64,000 bases of DNA from positions 67,522,926-67,586,925 of the forward strand of contig CM075942.1 of NCBI GenBank assembly GCA_038030265.1, written 5' to 3'. Positions 42,834-53,981 of this stretch are shown in pieces. Position 1 is the first letter of the stretch. Each line of letters opens with the position of its first letter. Source of the DNA: Corythucha ciliata. Taxonomy: Eukaryota > Arthropoda > Insecta > Hemiptera > Tingidae. A program made the translations under genes and the position numbers. The notes below the pieces were generated by a model. It searched no databases. It was not told the DNA's origin and worked only from the letters and a program-made list of their open reading frames with translations.

Positions 42834-44448
42834 TTAAACTACAAGGTGACTGTCTTTTAAAAAATCATACAGGAGTTTATAGACTGATGGGCAACTTGAT
42901 TCTAAAATAGTTAAATAATTAAATGGACAGCAGAGGAGACTTGGAAGTCTGCTGAAAAACATATGTCGAGATCCTTCGTACTGTCTGCAGACCATCACTG
43001 CGTGCTCCAGCGTCCCCGGTTCGGACATTCAGAAGCTGTCGTTAAATTCAATTTAAATAAATAATGCTGACAAAGACCATGATTAGTTCTCAGCCTACAT
43101 ATGCTTTTTACTCCGTCCTTGGATAGAGAACTTTCAGAGAACCAAGTTTTATTTAAAACACGAGGGAATATTTGTTTATAAAATGCTCCCTTATTTGAGG
43201 ACACATAAGTCTGATTCCAATCTTCAAGATGGATGGGAGTAATTTTTTTGAAGAAATCAAAATAAGGGAATGTGTGTAGTTCAATTTTACAGCCGAAGAA
43301 TCGGTATGGGCGGTTTTGGCTAATATGTCCGCATTTTCATTGCCCGTTACACCCCTGTGGGCCGGAATCCACATTAGAGATACCGATTTATTTTCCTCCT
43401 TTATATCGAACAATAATTTAATTATTTCTATCATAGTCTTGTGAGTTTTCGACGACATTTTAATGTTTTCAAATGTACTAACTACGCTTTTGCTGTCACA
43501 CAAGATTAATAATTTATTGTGATTTATTGCCTCAACGTAATATTTAATAGCTTCAAACATGGCCACCAGTTCAGCCATGAAAACAGAGGTGTTAAGATCT
43601 AGTAAAAATTGTTTACGACATTGAGTTCTTGGGTCGTATAAATTGCACAGGATACTCCCAAATTCGATGCAGAACCATCTGTGAAAATCTGATAATGGTC
43701 CGGATATAATAACGTAATTTGTGATTCGGGCACGATGAAGGTGGGGGTACATGGCAAAAGAGAGCCACTGAAATAATTTACTTCGATATCCAACCCATTC
43801 TGTAGGGACCACGAAAAAATTGGCCCTGGTATATTAAACATGGGAAGAGAACAATCCGAGTGAATCGAATGGCTGATTTTATTCGTTCGCCGGAAACTTC
43901 GCCGGATTTCTTTTTACTCCAATAAGCGGTGGTTAAATCAATTAGATTCAACTCTGATATTTTAGCAAACAATGATGGGTAAAGGCCTTTAATTTTCAGC
44001 ACCATCTTATCTGCCAAAATCGATCGTCTAATTCCAAGTGGAAACTCTCCAGCTTCACTCAACAGTACGTCTACAGGGGTTGACTTGAGTAGCCCAAGGC
44101 AGAGTCGAATACACCGAAATTGAACCACATCTAGTTTACGCAAATGGGTATAACCTGCATTGTCATAGAATATCGCTCCATAATCAAAAATAGAACGAAC
44201 ACGATAGAAAGTCAACATTGTGGCAGGATCAGCACCCCACCTGTGATTGCAAACCATACGCATCACATTTATGTATTTCTCTGCCTTTGTTACGATATTG
44301 TTAATGTGATTTGACCAATTTAGCTTACGATCTAGATAAATTCCTAAAAATTTAACTTTAGAGTCAACAGGAAACAGAAGGCCATCCATAGTAATGCTTG
44401 TTGGGAGAGGGAATGATCTGGAGCGTGAGAAAGGGATTATAGTCGATT
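42834..44448 (-). pseudogene. LINE ORF2: RT thumb, RNase H and Cys/His C-terminus
   Basis: 44448-43778 reads ISPSKSTIIPFSRSRSFPLP, VKFLGIYLDRKLNWSNHINN and LKSTPVDVLLSEAGEFPLG. RNase H follows across a shift near 43800: YQIFTDGSASNLGVSCAIY, LVAMFEAIKYY, LILCDSKSVVSTFE and LMWIPAHRGVTGNENADILA, so the D-E-D-(H) catalytic set is present. After 43204 the C-terminal region (KSICRLRTNHGLC, CPNRGRW, ELEHAVMVCRQY-like) resembles the terminal Cys/His motif of I/R1-type LINEs. It ends at about 42834. Confidence 0.8.
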
Positions 44449-45697
44449 TAGAAGGTGAAATAATGAATAATAGGCCGTGGGTGCGGAAGCGATAATCCAG
44501 ATAAACAAGGAAAATAAGTCCTCTCCCGCTGTTGTTATATTTATTTATTGGACCGGTTTCGGCCAATCGGCCATTTTCAACACACCTAGTTTCAACAGAA
44601 ATCAAAAATCCCCCGTCAGAATTTGAATATAACACATAAGCAAAATAAATAAGCAGGAGGGTCAACAACAGCAATGACCAACATTAACACTAACAGAACG
44701 AGATAACAAACCAACAAGTACACAATAGATAACTTAAAACTATACATAATAGGTACAACCAACAACTCACCCGATCGATGTATAAATCTAAACTGACTAG
44801 TCCCTTTGACTAGAATGAACAGGGTTGACCGGACCGGGCACTCCTTCCCCTCCCCAATCAGCGGAAGACACTCTCAGACATGCACTCTGGCATGGTCGCA
44901 AATCAAACGAGGTGATACGATTAACGCATCCTCTACCGTACCTAGCCGCATGCCGCGTGATTTCTAGAAATTCCAACCAATTTAACTTGGGCCCTTTCTT
45001 TTGCTCATGCAACAAAGAAACACCCTCTTTATCATCAAAATCGTGTTTTGCGTCCAACAAGTGGTTGCGAAACTCAGAATGGCGTGACGAAGTAGGCAAG
45101 TGCTCCCGAACACGAAGCCCCAGTTTCCGGCCCGTCTGGCCAATGTAAAATGCCTCCCGGCATGAGCATTTCAGCATGTAAACACCCGACCTCTCAAACA
45201 ATCCAATGCCATCCTTGACCTTACACAGGTACTGGCGTAGTGACGCCCAGGGCTTGAAAACTACTCGGACATCCGCATCCCGCATAACCCTTTCTAATTT
45301 CCGAGTGATGTCACCTAAAAATGGTAAAACTACCATGGGCCTCAACGGATTGTCACAGGTGGACACAAGGCTTTCAGCCACGGCCAATATCGCCATCTTC
45401 GCACCCCTCCTAAGCACCAACTTATCGATCAGCGACCTCGAATATCCATTAGCTTCGGCCATAACTTTGATGACTTCTATTTCGTTGGTGAAACGTTCAT
45501 TCGACAATGGTAATTTGCTGGTAAAATGCTTATTTATTTTGCTTAGGTGTTATATTCAAATTCTGACGGGGGGATTTTTGATTTCTGTTGAAACTAGGTG
45601 TGTTGAAAATGGCCGATTGGCCGAAACCGGTCCAATAAATAAATATAACAACAGCGGGAGAGGACTTATTTTCCTTGTTTATCTAGAAGGTGAAATA
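44449..45697 (-). mobile_element. Penelope-like element inserted in the LINE RT
   Basis: TAGAAGGTGAAATA (14 bp) at 44449-44462 and 45684-45697 is the TSD. The LINE reads ...GLDISPS on one side and ISPSKST... on the other, so the insertion is exact. Inside are long inverted repeats of about 145 bp (about 44502-44647 and 45532-45683). A one-sided 39-bp extension (44463-44501) is present, and the coding remnant carries a GIY-YIG endonuclease. Inverted terminal repeats with a one-sided extension are diagnostic of PLEs. The RT is lost (5' truncation). The repeats contain ggccgattggccgaaacc, a stem followed by GAAAC as in degraded PLE hammerhead motifs. Confidence 0.88.
44797..45527 (-). pseudogene. 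PLE protein C-terminus with GIY-YIG endonuclease
   Basis: The open frame enters from the inverted repeat (KHFTSKLPLSNERFTNEIEV) without an ATG and ends at 44797. The first 110 residues correspond to the RT-to-endonuclease linker (VVLPFLGDITRKLERVM, then FKPWASLRQYL). The GIY-YIG domain follows: SGVYMLKCSCREAFYIGQTG, then RVREHLPTSS, where the Cys pair and KLGLRVREH match PLE endonucleases. No RT motifs, so the element could not mobilise itself. The frame is undisrupted, suggesting recent insertion. Confidence 0.88.
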
Positions 45698-46401
45698 TCA
45701 AGGCCTAAGTTAATCAAAAAGCACCGAAGGGCTTTAAGTCCTTCTTCGAGAATTGGCAATGCTATTGTGGGTGACAAGGCTACCACGTAGAGGCACACGT
45801 CGTCAGCGTATTGTAGAATACGCACACCTGGAGGTAAGAATTTCTCTATCGCGTACACATAAATGGCGTATAATAGTGGGCTTAGAATATCTCCTTGTGG
45901 CAAACCAAGTTGAGCTATGCGAGGACCTAGCATTTTGTCATTTACGAGTAATTGAATGATCCGGTTGTTCGTTAACGACAACACTAATTTGACAAATTGC
46001 GGACAGATACCTATATCGAGCATTTGATTTGCCAGAGTTGTTAGATTAACATTATCAAAGGCTCCAGAAACATCTAACATTAAGGCCAAGACTGTTTGTT
46101 TTTCTGAAAACGCGTGATAAACGTCGGTGACTAAATGAGTGATGCTGTCGAGACAGGATCTGCCCTTACGAAAACCGAACTGACTGTGCGGGAAAATTTT
46201 ATTATGTTCGAGCCAGTATTCAAGCCTGTGCTTGAGCACTCTTTCGAATGTTTTCAAGACGCAAGATGACAAGGAAATAGGTCTATACGACTCCACAAGA
46301 TTTGGTGTTTTGCCTGGTTTAAGTATGGGTGTGACACAATAGTTTTTCCAGGCAGGAGTGATTTCACCTGTTTCTATGGCTTCATTGAAAGTATGTATCA
46401 T
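45698..46401 (-). pseudogene. LINE ORF2: reverse transcriptase core
   Basis: Reads VTPILKPGKTPNLVESYRPI, SSCVLKTFERVLKHRLEYWL, HSQFGFRKGRSCLDS, LALMLDVSGAFDNVNLT, QLGLPQGDILSPLLYAIY and the catalytic LQYADDVCLYV, all RT blocks in order and in one open frame. It is cut at residue S of GLDISPS by the PLE. Confidence 0.88.
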
Positions 46402-47053
46402 AGTAAGTTAGACGAGACAGGTAAATTTTTAATTATAGGGTAATCAATGTTATCCATGCCTGGTGCCGTATTAATACTATTGGAAATCACGCAATCCAAT
46501 TCAGTAATAGTGACATTTCTAATTAACATATTTGACATTTTTGGGGTTCTAGGGCTATCAAAACTTATCTGAGGCGATACCATATCGGGAGTGAGTTTTT
46601 GTAAAAATTCTTCACACCAGTCACCAGGCGTGATTGAGTTCTGTACTAGAGCTGGATTTTTTAGTTTTCTGATTTTGGACCATATTTCTTTAATGGGAGT
46701 ACTTTTATTTAAGCTATCGCAATACTCTCGCCAGGCTTTACGTTTAGCTCTTTTATATACTAGTTTAGCACGAGCACTTCGATTCTTGTAAGTTAAATAA
46801 GTCGTTAAATTGGGAACTTGTTTGTAATCATTATAAGCTCTCGCTCTCTCTTTCGTGACGTGCAAACATTCTTGATTCCACCATTCTACTGGGTACTTTT
46901 TTATTGTTGGTCTTTTAGAGCGAAGCGGCATCGATACTTCACAAGCTTCATTGATATTTTTGACCAGTGCCTCATATGTAGCACTATTCTTATCTAACAG
47001 ATGTGATCGAAATTTATCCCAATCTGCCCTATCCGATCGCCACTTTCTAAAAC
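46398..47053 (-). pseudogene. LINE ORF2: linker between endonuclease and RT
   Basis: Reads FRKWRSDRADWDKFRSHLL, VEWWNQECLHVTKERARAYN, RAKRKAWREYCDSLN, EIWSKIRKLKNPA and NTAPGMDNIDYPI, the usual segment ahead of the RT. A frame change at 46398-46401 separates it from the RT frame. It begins at the inner edge of the 19-bp-TIR element. Confidence 0.8.
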
Positions 47054-47509
47054 CTTGTACACACGGAGACATTTATGTCATGCCATGCAATTTTCAATAT
47101 GTTCGTGTGATGGTACTGTGAAAAAGTATAAAAACCATATGCTTTCATGAAAAAGCCAGGAAACCGCTGGAAAATTGTCAATAATTTTCCCCTTTACCAT
47201 TCCCATTGTAGAAATTAAGCCCAGAAATACCACACCGACAAGGAACAAGAAACCAGCTATTTAGCCGTGAAACCGTTAATTATGTCCGACAATATGAATT
47301 TTCCTGTTCACAATTTAGTAGTGGGCATACTTTTTCCCCCGGCACGCTTTCATTCGATCAAGAAACAGAAAACGTTCCTGCTAGAATCACGTTTATCCGC
47401 CAAAATACTTGCACTTGAAGCTCAGAAAGACTATTTTGACTAAACTGTGGAAGGTAACGACGTTGTGAGCGTTCAATGGCTCTTGAAAATTAATTTTACC
47501 CAGGAAACC

Positions 47510-47916
47510 TAAAGCCCGCCACTCACGTGCAGTTTTAAATGACAGTTTGAACTGAACAGTTCAAACTGACAGTCTAAACTGCACGTGAGTGGGCATTTCG
47601 CCTCAGTTAGGGTGAACTGCACAGTTAAACTGTACAGTTCTCAGTTCAATTGCTAATATCCGACGATTGTTTCCGCCGTTTCAACCATTCCTTGCACCAC
47701 TGCCTGCGTCTTTTATGTTGGTTACTTTCCTGATGAATAACTGCACAAATTAAACCGAGAACGGCAATGCGGTCCTGCTCATTGGAATCCATTATGTTAA
47801 CTGAAGAATTGAACTGTACGTGTGTGCTGGGGGACTGAACTGTACAGTCCAAACTGACAGTTTAAACTGTGCAGTTTGAACTGACAGATCAAACTGCACA
47901 TGAGTGGCCGGCTTAA
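47510..47916 (-). mobile_element. PIF/Harbinger-like element, 401 bp, with transposase N-terminus
   Basis: 47513-47913 starts AGCCCGCCACTCACGTGCAG and ends with the reverse complement of AGCCGGCCACTCATGTGCAG. TAA duplications lie at 47510-47512 and 47914-47916. The ends carry repeated cagtttgaactg/cagtttaaactg words. A minus-strand frame (to 47646) reads MDSNEQDRIAVLGLICAVIH and KRRRQWCKEWLKRRKQ, like the N-terminus of Harbinger (HARBI1-type) transposases. The catalytic domain is deleted. Confidence 0.75.
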
Positions 47917-49242
47917 AACCCCAGAAGCTAAGTCATGAGTCATGACTGTGTGACTGCGTCCATTTCCACCAAAAAGTCCGCTTGAAAACCTTACCATTCG
48001 GCTGCAAGAAACATGGCATTTGAAACTGAAAATTCAATCGCCCAATCAATTTGTATGGTAAATAGGTGTAGCTTCTGAATCTGTAAAATTTGCTTGTTTA
48101 GTCCCTTTTAATAGCCCCAAGCCCAAAAGGGGTGACTTAGACCTACACCGCTACAAATTAATTTAGACTTGAAAAATGTTTCTATGGTGGTGGAGGGGGG
48201 GGGCCTAAAATACTACTTACTATCACGAAATCCAGTAAGAAAAGTCTCGAAATCCTGCATGAACACGTTGGAAATACCTCCTAGTAAATTATTATAAGGA
48301 GAAGAAGGGTGAATGCCACGGATTTTTTGGGTTCCTCGTGGGTAATTCCTTAATTTTTCGTCCATGTTTTTAAATAATTTTCAGTAGAAATACCATTCAA
48401 CAATATCTTAAGTTTTACCCTCTCTCCCTCACCACAATAATACTCTGAGGCCACGAAACTTGCCGCAAAATGATTTAGCTTCAGCAATCTACTATCAACC
48501 ACGGCATTGATTATTTTTCTCAGCAGAAACTTTGTCTTGGAACCTGTGAATTTTAACATTCATATCAGAAAATTGTCTATTCCTCCCCAGCATCAACTCT
48601 TTCGGTTCGCAAATGGATTATTACCCGCGAAACTGACAACTCGGCGAAACTAGACTATGCTCTAGTTTCAAATAATGTGATTATTTGACCAAACAAGTTG
48701 CATTTTATTATCAGACGTTTTAGTAAGTATATAAGATTCGAACTTTTGGACGCTCCTTTTAGGAAAGCCTGGATCCGCGCCTGCCCGCCGCCACCCTCCC
48801 TTAACCAATAAATAGTCTAACGTAACCACCCTTAATGCCCCTCATGGATAATTACCTCGAACAAAATCAAATAATTCAGGCAAGAATTGGTGAAGAGGGA
48901 AATTTTCAGGACATTTCGGTCTAGAAATATGTCACTGTTCAAATCTTCTAAAATGTCATGACTGATATGTTTACTTGTTGCATCTTACGTGTTGTCATGG
49001 AAGCGGCGTGTTGAAGTGCTCCTCAATTTAATGATTCAAGAGAGGGGACAATTACAATACTTCAAAGATGTGCGAAAGATTCCTTCTCAGCAACTCCATT
49101 GACTTCAGAATGGGGATCACAAAAAAGAAATAATTTCTTTATTTGAACTAACCACAACAACGAACAAACCTAAAACTTCAAATTTAATTTTTTTAGACGT
49201 TTTGAACCCCAGCTTCAGTAGATGTCATGACATAAATCTATC
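47917..49242. other. Interior of the TIR element, no gene
   Basis: AT-rich with a few G/C runs (48198, 48780). Short frames only; no domain recognised. Confidence 0.4.
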
Positions 49243-49478
49243 GTGTCAGTTACTAAGAGTATAAGTCAAAAATTAGCCATTTTCCGTTCTTGCACTCAGC
49301 TTGACGGCCTGCCTCTACTCTTCTGTTCTCAAGAGTATAAGTCACGAAAAAAACCGAATTCCTATTTCTAAGGGGACTTGTTTCTAACAGTATTGATTGG
49401 GTTTTATTTAAATTGAAAAGTTTGGAACGCTCTCTTGAAAACTTCAATTTTTTGACTTATACTCTTAGTAACTGACAC
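49243..49478. mobile_element. MITE-like palindromic element, 236 bp
   Basis: GTGTCAGTTACTAAGAGTAT at the left end is inverted at the right end, about 30 bp per TIR. The same words (aagagtataagtca) recur internally at about 49333. The TIRs extend with mismatches into tctatc/tctaac. No clear TSD. Confidence 0.55.
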
Positions 49479-49504
49479 GTTAGAAATGTCTCCGTGTGTA
49501 CAAG

Positions 49505-50211
49505 CTTTAGAAGTAGGAAATACTATGGAACTAGGTGTATATAACGTCGAGCTTACACGAATCGGGAGGTGATCAGATCCCATTGGGTCTTGAATAACCT
49601 CCCACGTGAAATAGGGAGCAATTCCGGAAGAACAGAAAGTTAAATCAATTGCGGATAGATTACTTGGATTTGGAGAATTTATGCAAGTGGGAGCTCCTGT
49701 GTTTAAAAAGATATGGTTGGAAGAGCTTGCTGCGTTAAGAAGATCAACGCCTTTTTTCTTGGAAAATGTCGAACCAAATGCTGTATTGTGACAGTTGAAA
49801 TCCCCAAGAATTACAGAAGGATGTGGAACCGAGTTAAAGAAGGCTTCCCAATGGTGTTGACTAATACTGTTGACTGGATTGTTATATAGGGAAATTACAT
49901 TAAGAATGCCACCACACAGAAGATTTAATGACACTCCCACGGTCATCAAACCATCAATGTGATACAGATTATCAATATCTCTAAAATTCAAGTTTTGTTT
50001 GATTATAATGGCAACTCCGGCTTTGCCATCAGACCGGTCATTACGAACTAATTGATATCCATTGATTTTAAACGTATGATTTGGTTTAAACCATGTTTCC
50101 GATATTGCTGCTATATCAAAACTTTCTTGGTTCAGAAAACTCTCGGCCTCACACAGTTTAGATGCAAGGGATCGAGCGTTCCACTGAAAAATATGCAGAC
50201 GAAGAATATAC
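49505..50211 (-). pseudogene. LINE ORF2: APE-type endonuclease
   Basis: The open frame begins just past the ORF1 stop without an ATG: LHIFQWNARSLASKLCEAES, then AAISETWFKPNH, GYQLVRNDRSDGKAGVAIII, SVILGDFNCHNTAFGSTF, IDLTFCSS and GSDHLPIRV. N, E, D-N and SDH catalytic motifs are all present. It ends at the TIR element. Translation probably depends on ORF1 termination and reinitiation or frameshifting, since no start codon precedes QWNAR in frame. Confidence 0.85.
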
Positions 50212-50740
50212 TTATGGATTCGGATTATCTTTATTTTGATTTTCTAGTGTTTCACGAAGCATAATTTTAATATCTTCGGTTGTGAATTTTGATGTGTCAA
50301 CACCTAGGGATTTTAGCAACTGCTCTATTATAGTAATAAACTCTTGATTAGCAACATTTAGAAGAGATGAAGAAGACGTTGAGGGTGAAAAGCTATGAGG
50401 GTTAGAACGAACTAAGCCACCGGAAATATTCTTATGAGTATAGTTATTAATGTGTTCTGTGTGTTTGAATTTAACGGGAGAAGGAGAGTGTAGACGTTTA
50501 GTAGATCTAGGAAAAGAGCTGGAAGAGGCAAGTCTTTGTGGCATATTGTTTACATTACTCCGGATAAGAGGAGGAAATTCTTTTGTGCTATATAATGGAG
50601 GAGCTTTGGACAAAGCAGCAAAACTGTTTCCGGTAACGAAATTTTTGGCTTCATAGTATGGAATATTTGATTCACTCATCACTTTTTTAATTCGTTGTTC
50701 TATTCCGAACTGAGAGCAAGAATTCCTATCTGTAGCTGTT
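50212..50740 (-). pseudogene. LINE ORF1 C-terminal half
   Basis: Starts inside the third zinc knuckle (TDRNSCSQF) and reads EQRIKKVMSESNIPYYEAKN, SFAALSKAPPLY, SSSFPRSTKRLHSPSP and LLKSLGVDTSKFTTEDIKI to a stop at 50212. The upstream part is lost by 5' truncation at about 50742. Confidence 0.8.
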
Positions 50741-50742
50741 TT

Positions 50743-53700
50743 ATAACGCTAAAATGGCGAATTTGGTCTTTGAAGTATGTCACCCTTGCGAAATTTGTTT
50801 TCTGACCAACAAAAATCCTTGAAATTAATTTTTTTATTAGTGAAATCCGAGAAACGATTTCATAGTGAGCGCCGGCGAAACACAGGGGTAGACAACTGCC
50901 CAACTAAATCTGCGCTTTCGAGTCTAAGGAGAGGGCAGCTGTCTACCCCTGCCCCCCTCTGGCTTTGCCCATGGCGTGGATCAGTTTCCTCCACATTCAT
51001 TTCCTTTTACCCCATCCAAGGACTCACTTTATTCAATTCAAGTTCCGCGCGTCCAGCTCCAGTTTAACATTTTACGTTATACGAGTCGCCACCCTACCCC
51101 GCCACATCCATCTATAGTCCAATAAAGTTAGTCCAAATTCCAATTTCACTCGCTTGCTGAAAGTACCGTCGAAACTCATTTTATTTATTACTTCCTACAG
51201 TTTGACGCACAAAATGAGATGCTCGCACCTGCAATGAGAGTGTTTTCTTCCACCTTCTCTCCTATTATAGGTAGGTAAGCCATTAACGTTCTATCCAACA
51301 ACCACCTCTCCCGTCCCCACAATCAATCATTAACCTTCCCCCTCCCTTCATTGGTGTGAAATGATGGATTATGTGTCACGTGGTTGGTACTATCTTCCTA
51401 TATACTTTTATTTCATAGAATTTGACGATAATTGGAATTGAAAAAAGTTTCTTGACTGGGGGGGCGAGCGGAGTTCAGGCAAATTCACTTAGTCACACCA
51501 ATTAAAAGCCCCCAGAAAACAAAGAATTTGTTGTTAGAACCGAAACCGTTCTGAATGATGTAAATTTCCGCTTTCCCCTCCATTTTTTATTCCCCTTTTC
51601 ATGGATTCATTAAAACTCTGTGATAGCTTCTGACGTCCGCTGATATAACTAAGTAAGGTTTCTTGTCTCGAAAAAGCGCAATGAAGTAAAGTTGCCCTTT
51701 AAAAAAAAAAAAAATATTAAGTTAATCCTCTCAATGAACTTTCCTTTTTTTTTCCATCCCTTTAGCTTTTGCTTCAACATTTTACCCCGGCCAGAATGAA
51801 ACCAAGCCATTTGTATTCTTCTTTCACTCGAGCGCCTTCTTAACTTTTTTAAAAAGCTTCACCGTTTTATCATTGTAATATTTATAAACAAAAAACTTAT
51901 GAAAAATGTATTTCACATTTTATATTCAAAAATATTATACCGCACATAGAGTGCATGCTGATATTTAGGTCGCCAAAGTCTATTCAAGGGTGATACATTT
52001 CTCCCAAAGAGCCCCAAAGAGCTGTTCAGACTACCTGTTGGCAGCTCTAGTTAGAAAGTGGAAACCTAATTAAAATTGTTCTATTGTTCGTTTTGCTCGA
52101 CCTTCTTTTTCTCCTCCCCGGTTGATTAATCATTATCAAGGGTTAGGGGGGGGGGGCAATCACATGTGTGTGAGGGAAAACGTTGTCAACTCGGTTTAAT
52201 TAATAATTACCCTAATTTTTGCCTTAATGAGAAGAGTAAACATTGTTTAATTTAGCGTAATTTTACGAGATGAAAAAATCAAGACTCATTTTTTTTTCTT
52301 TCATTTTGAAGAGCAATAGTGTCTCACAGTTTGTTTTTGAATGATAATTTGACTACAAATGTGTACGTGTTCCCCGTGGGATTTCTTCCCTTTATCTCAA
52401 CGCTATGCAACAAATTCAGGCAAAGCGAAAATAATGAAATTCACTACTTCTGGCAGTATTTTGTTTCATTCTCACACTGTAATAAGTATTTTTGTACTCG
52501 CTTCAGGGAGGAACGCAATACACATTGCATTATAATCGTAATTTGTTAAACGATAGTACGAAAAAGAGCGAAAGAGTTGAAAAAATGCAAAACTACGGTT
52601 CATAAATAACAATAAAAAATAAAAATGTTTACATAAATGTAAGAGTTTACGTTGAAGAAGAGGAAGAGAGATAAGTACGTTTTGATTTCATTAGGCGAAG
52701 AGAAGACGCGCGTAGATTTAGCAGGGAGTACCACAGCCTCAAAATTAAAAAAAAAATAGTTCAGTTAAAAAAAAGGTTTTTAAAGAGGAAATTAAATTAA
52801 AAAGAAAAAAAAGTGTCACAAGACAGCGCCCGAAAAGAAGTTATGTAAAAGCGGTCGCAAAAGCCAGCGAGAAGGAATGAAACGACGAAACTATGAATTT
52901 GTTTCGTTTTTTTTTTTTCTTTGCGTAAAAAGAGACACACAGTGTTGAAGTGTTCCGGCCTTGGAGCTAAGTTTTGCACTAAACCGAAAACGCGGGGGTG
53001 TATTGGACCCCCGATGTGGGAAAAGCCGCCCGATGTCAGCGCCTTTGAACGGCGACCGCAGTTTCATTTCCTGATGTGGCACGACTTTCCAAGTGTGTGC
53101 ACGCAAGAAGGAAGTTGTAAACTGTGAAATCGTGTGGTTCAACGTGAATTATTTTTCTGTTGGATTTGATAACAAAAAAAAATAAATAAATAAAAATGGT
53201 TATGATTGCGCCTAATGAGTTTTAAATGTCGAGCCGTAAATGACAACAATGATGCCATTAACGCAATTTATTGAGTTAAACGGTCAGCATTGTGCCAGTA
53301 GGAAACATTTGAAATAATTTTCATTTTCATAACAAAAAAATTGAAAAAAATGCGAAGCATTTATGTACTTCTTTCAGGTTTCACCACTCGTGTTTTCTTT
53401 TCTCTAAAAAAGATCAGAGTTACTCTCTTCATGCCCCACTAGGGCCTCATTGAATTAATTTATTCAACATCCTTTTAACAACACTGTCATTCATTATTTT
53501 CCCCCTCAACTATCTGAATGAAACCGTGGGTCGACAAGAGGTTTTTAAGGCACTTTATACTTATAGAATTTATTACCGCCCCAACTTGGAGAAGCGTTGA
53601 ACTGTTTACAAATGAAAAAACAATGAGTTTAATATCATGGCACTTGATTGCACTTTATTTGGTGAGGGAGTTGAAAGCTTTTGTCCGACACCAAACTAAA

Positions 53701-53981
53701 CAGCTCCCTGTTCGCTCATAAAAAAAAAAGAAAAAAAGAAGACGACGAGTTTCTGTTGCTTGCACACAAGAACAACTCTTTGATAAAACACTATCGACCG
53801 ATTTATAACTCTTCCCTTCTCACCACAGTTGCCGTGATTGTGATTTTTCTTAGTTTTAAATAAGACGCCAAATCAAAATTTAAGAGGCTAGACGTTTATT
53901 TTTTGGGGCGCATTCCTCGAAGTCAGTTTGTTCATACGAAGAACCACAATTTGAAGTCAGTACGATGATGCTCTCTTTAAA
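50743..53981. other. Unique-looking intergenic DNA, no gene demonstrated
   Basis: 50883-50901 (caggggtagacaactgccc) and 50933-50951 form a 19-bp hairpin with one mismatch, in a block related to 13455-13505. 51000-52600 is AT-rich with C/T-rich stretches and no domains. 52900-53130 is more CpG-rich and open on both strands (plus 52921-53127; minus 53142-52891) but shows no domain and no clear splice sites. It could be an exon or promoter, but I cannot support that. 53130-53980 is AT-rich. Confidence 0.4.

Larger units (their letters stand above)
47054..49504. mobile_element. TIR element, 2451 bp, family unassigned
   Basis: CTTGTACACACGGAGACAT at 47054-47072 and its exact reverse complement at 49486-49504 bracket a block that separates two parts of the LINE ORF2 reading (VFPTSKA before, FRKWRSD after). 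This gives 19-bp TIRs. No unambiguous TSD: the flanks agree only imperfectly over about 4 bp. Interior: a Harbinger-like element (47513-47913), a MITE-like palindrome (49243-49478) and otherwise non-coding AT-rich DNA. Confidence 0.65.
42749..50742 (-). mobile_element. I-type LINE (minus strand), 5'-truncated in ORF1, twice interrupted
   Basis: Read leftward: ORF1 C-half (50740-50212), endonuclease (50211-49505), insertion of a TIR element (49504-47054), linker (47053-46398), RT (46401-45698), insertion of a PLE (45697-44463), RT thumb and RNase H (44448 to about 43150), C-terminus to 42834, 3' UTR, and a poly-A seen as 22 T (42750-42771). Protein similarity to the plus-strand LINE at 20083-36907 runs through ORF1, EN and RT. 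5' truncation at 50742 lies within the zinc-knuckle region. Few frameshifts, so relatively young. Confidence 0.82.

Noticed and set aside
45600..45650. Functional hammerhead in the PLE inverted repeat
   Set aside because: The stem and GAAAC are present, but the CUGANGA core reads TTGAAAA, lacking the essential C and G, so it is at best a degraded motif.
52891..53142. Overlapping ORFs on both strands in a CpG-richer stretch as a host exon
   Set aside because: No domain, no preferred strand, and no convincing splice or poly-A signals; left as intergenic.
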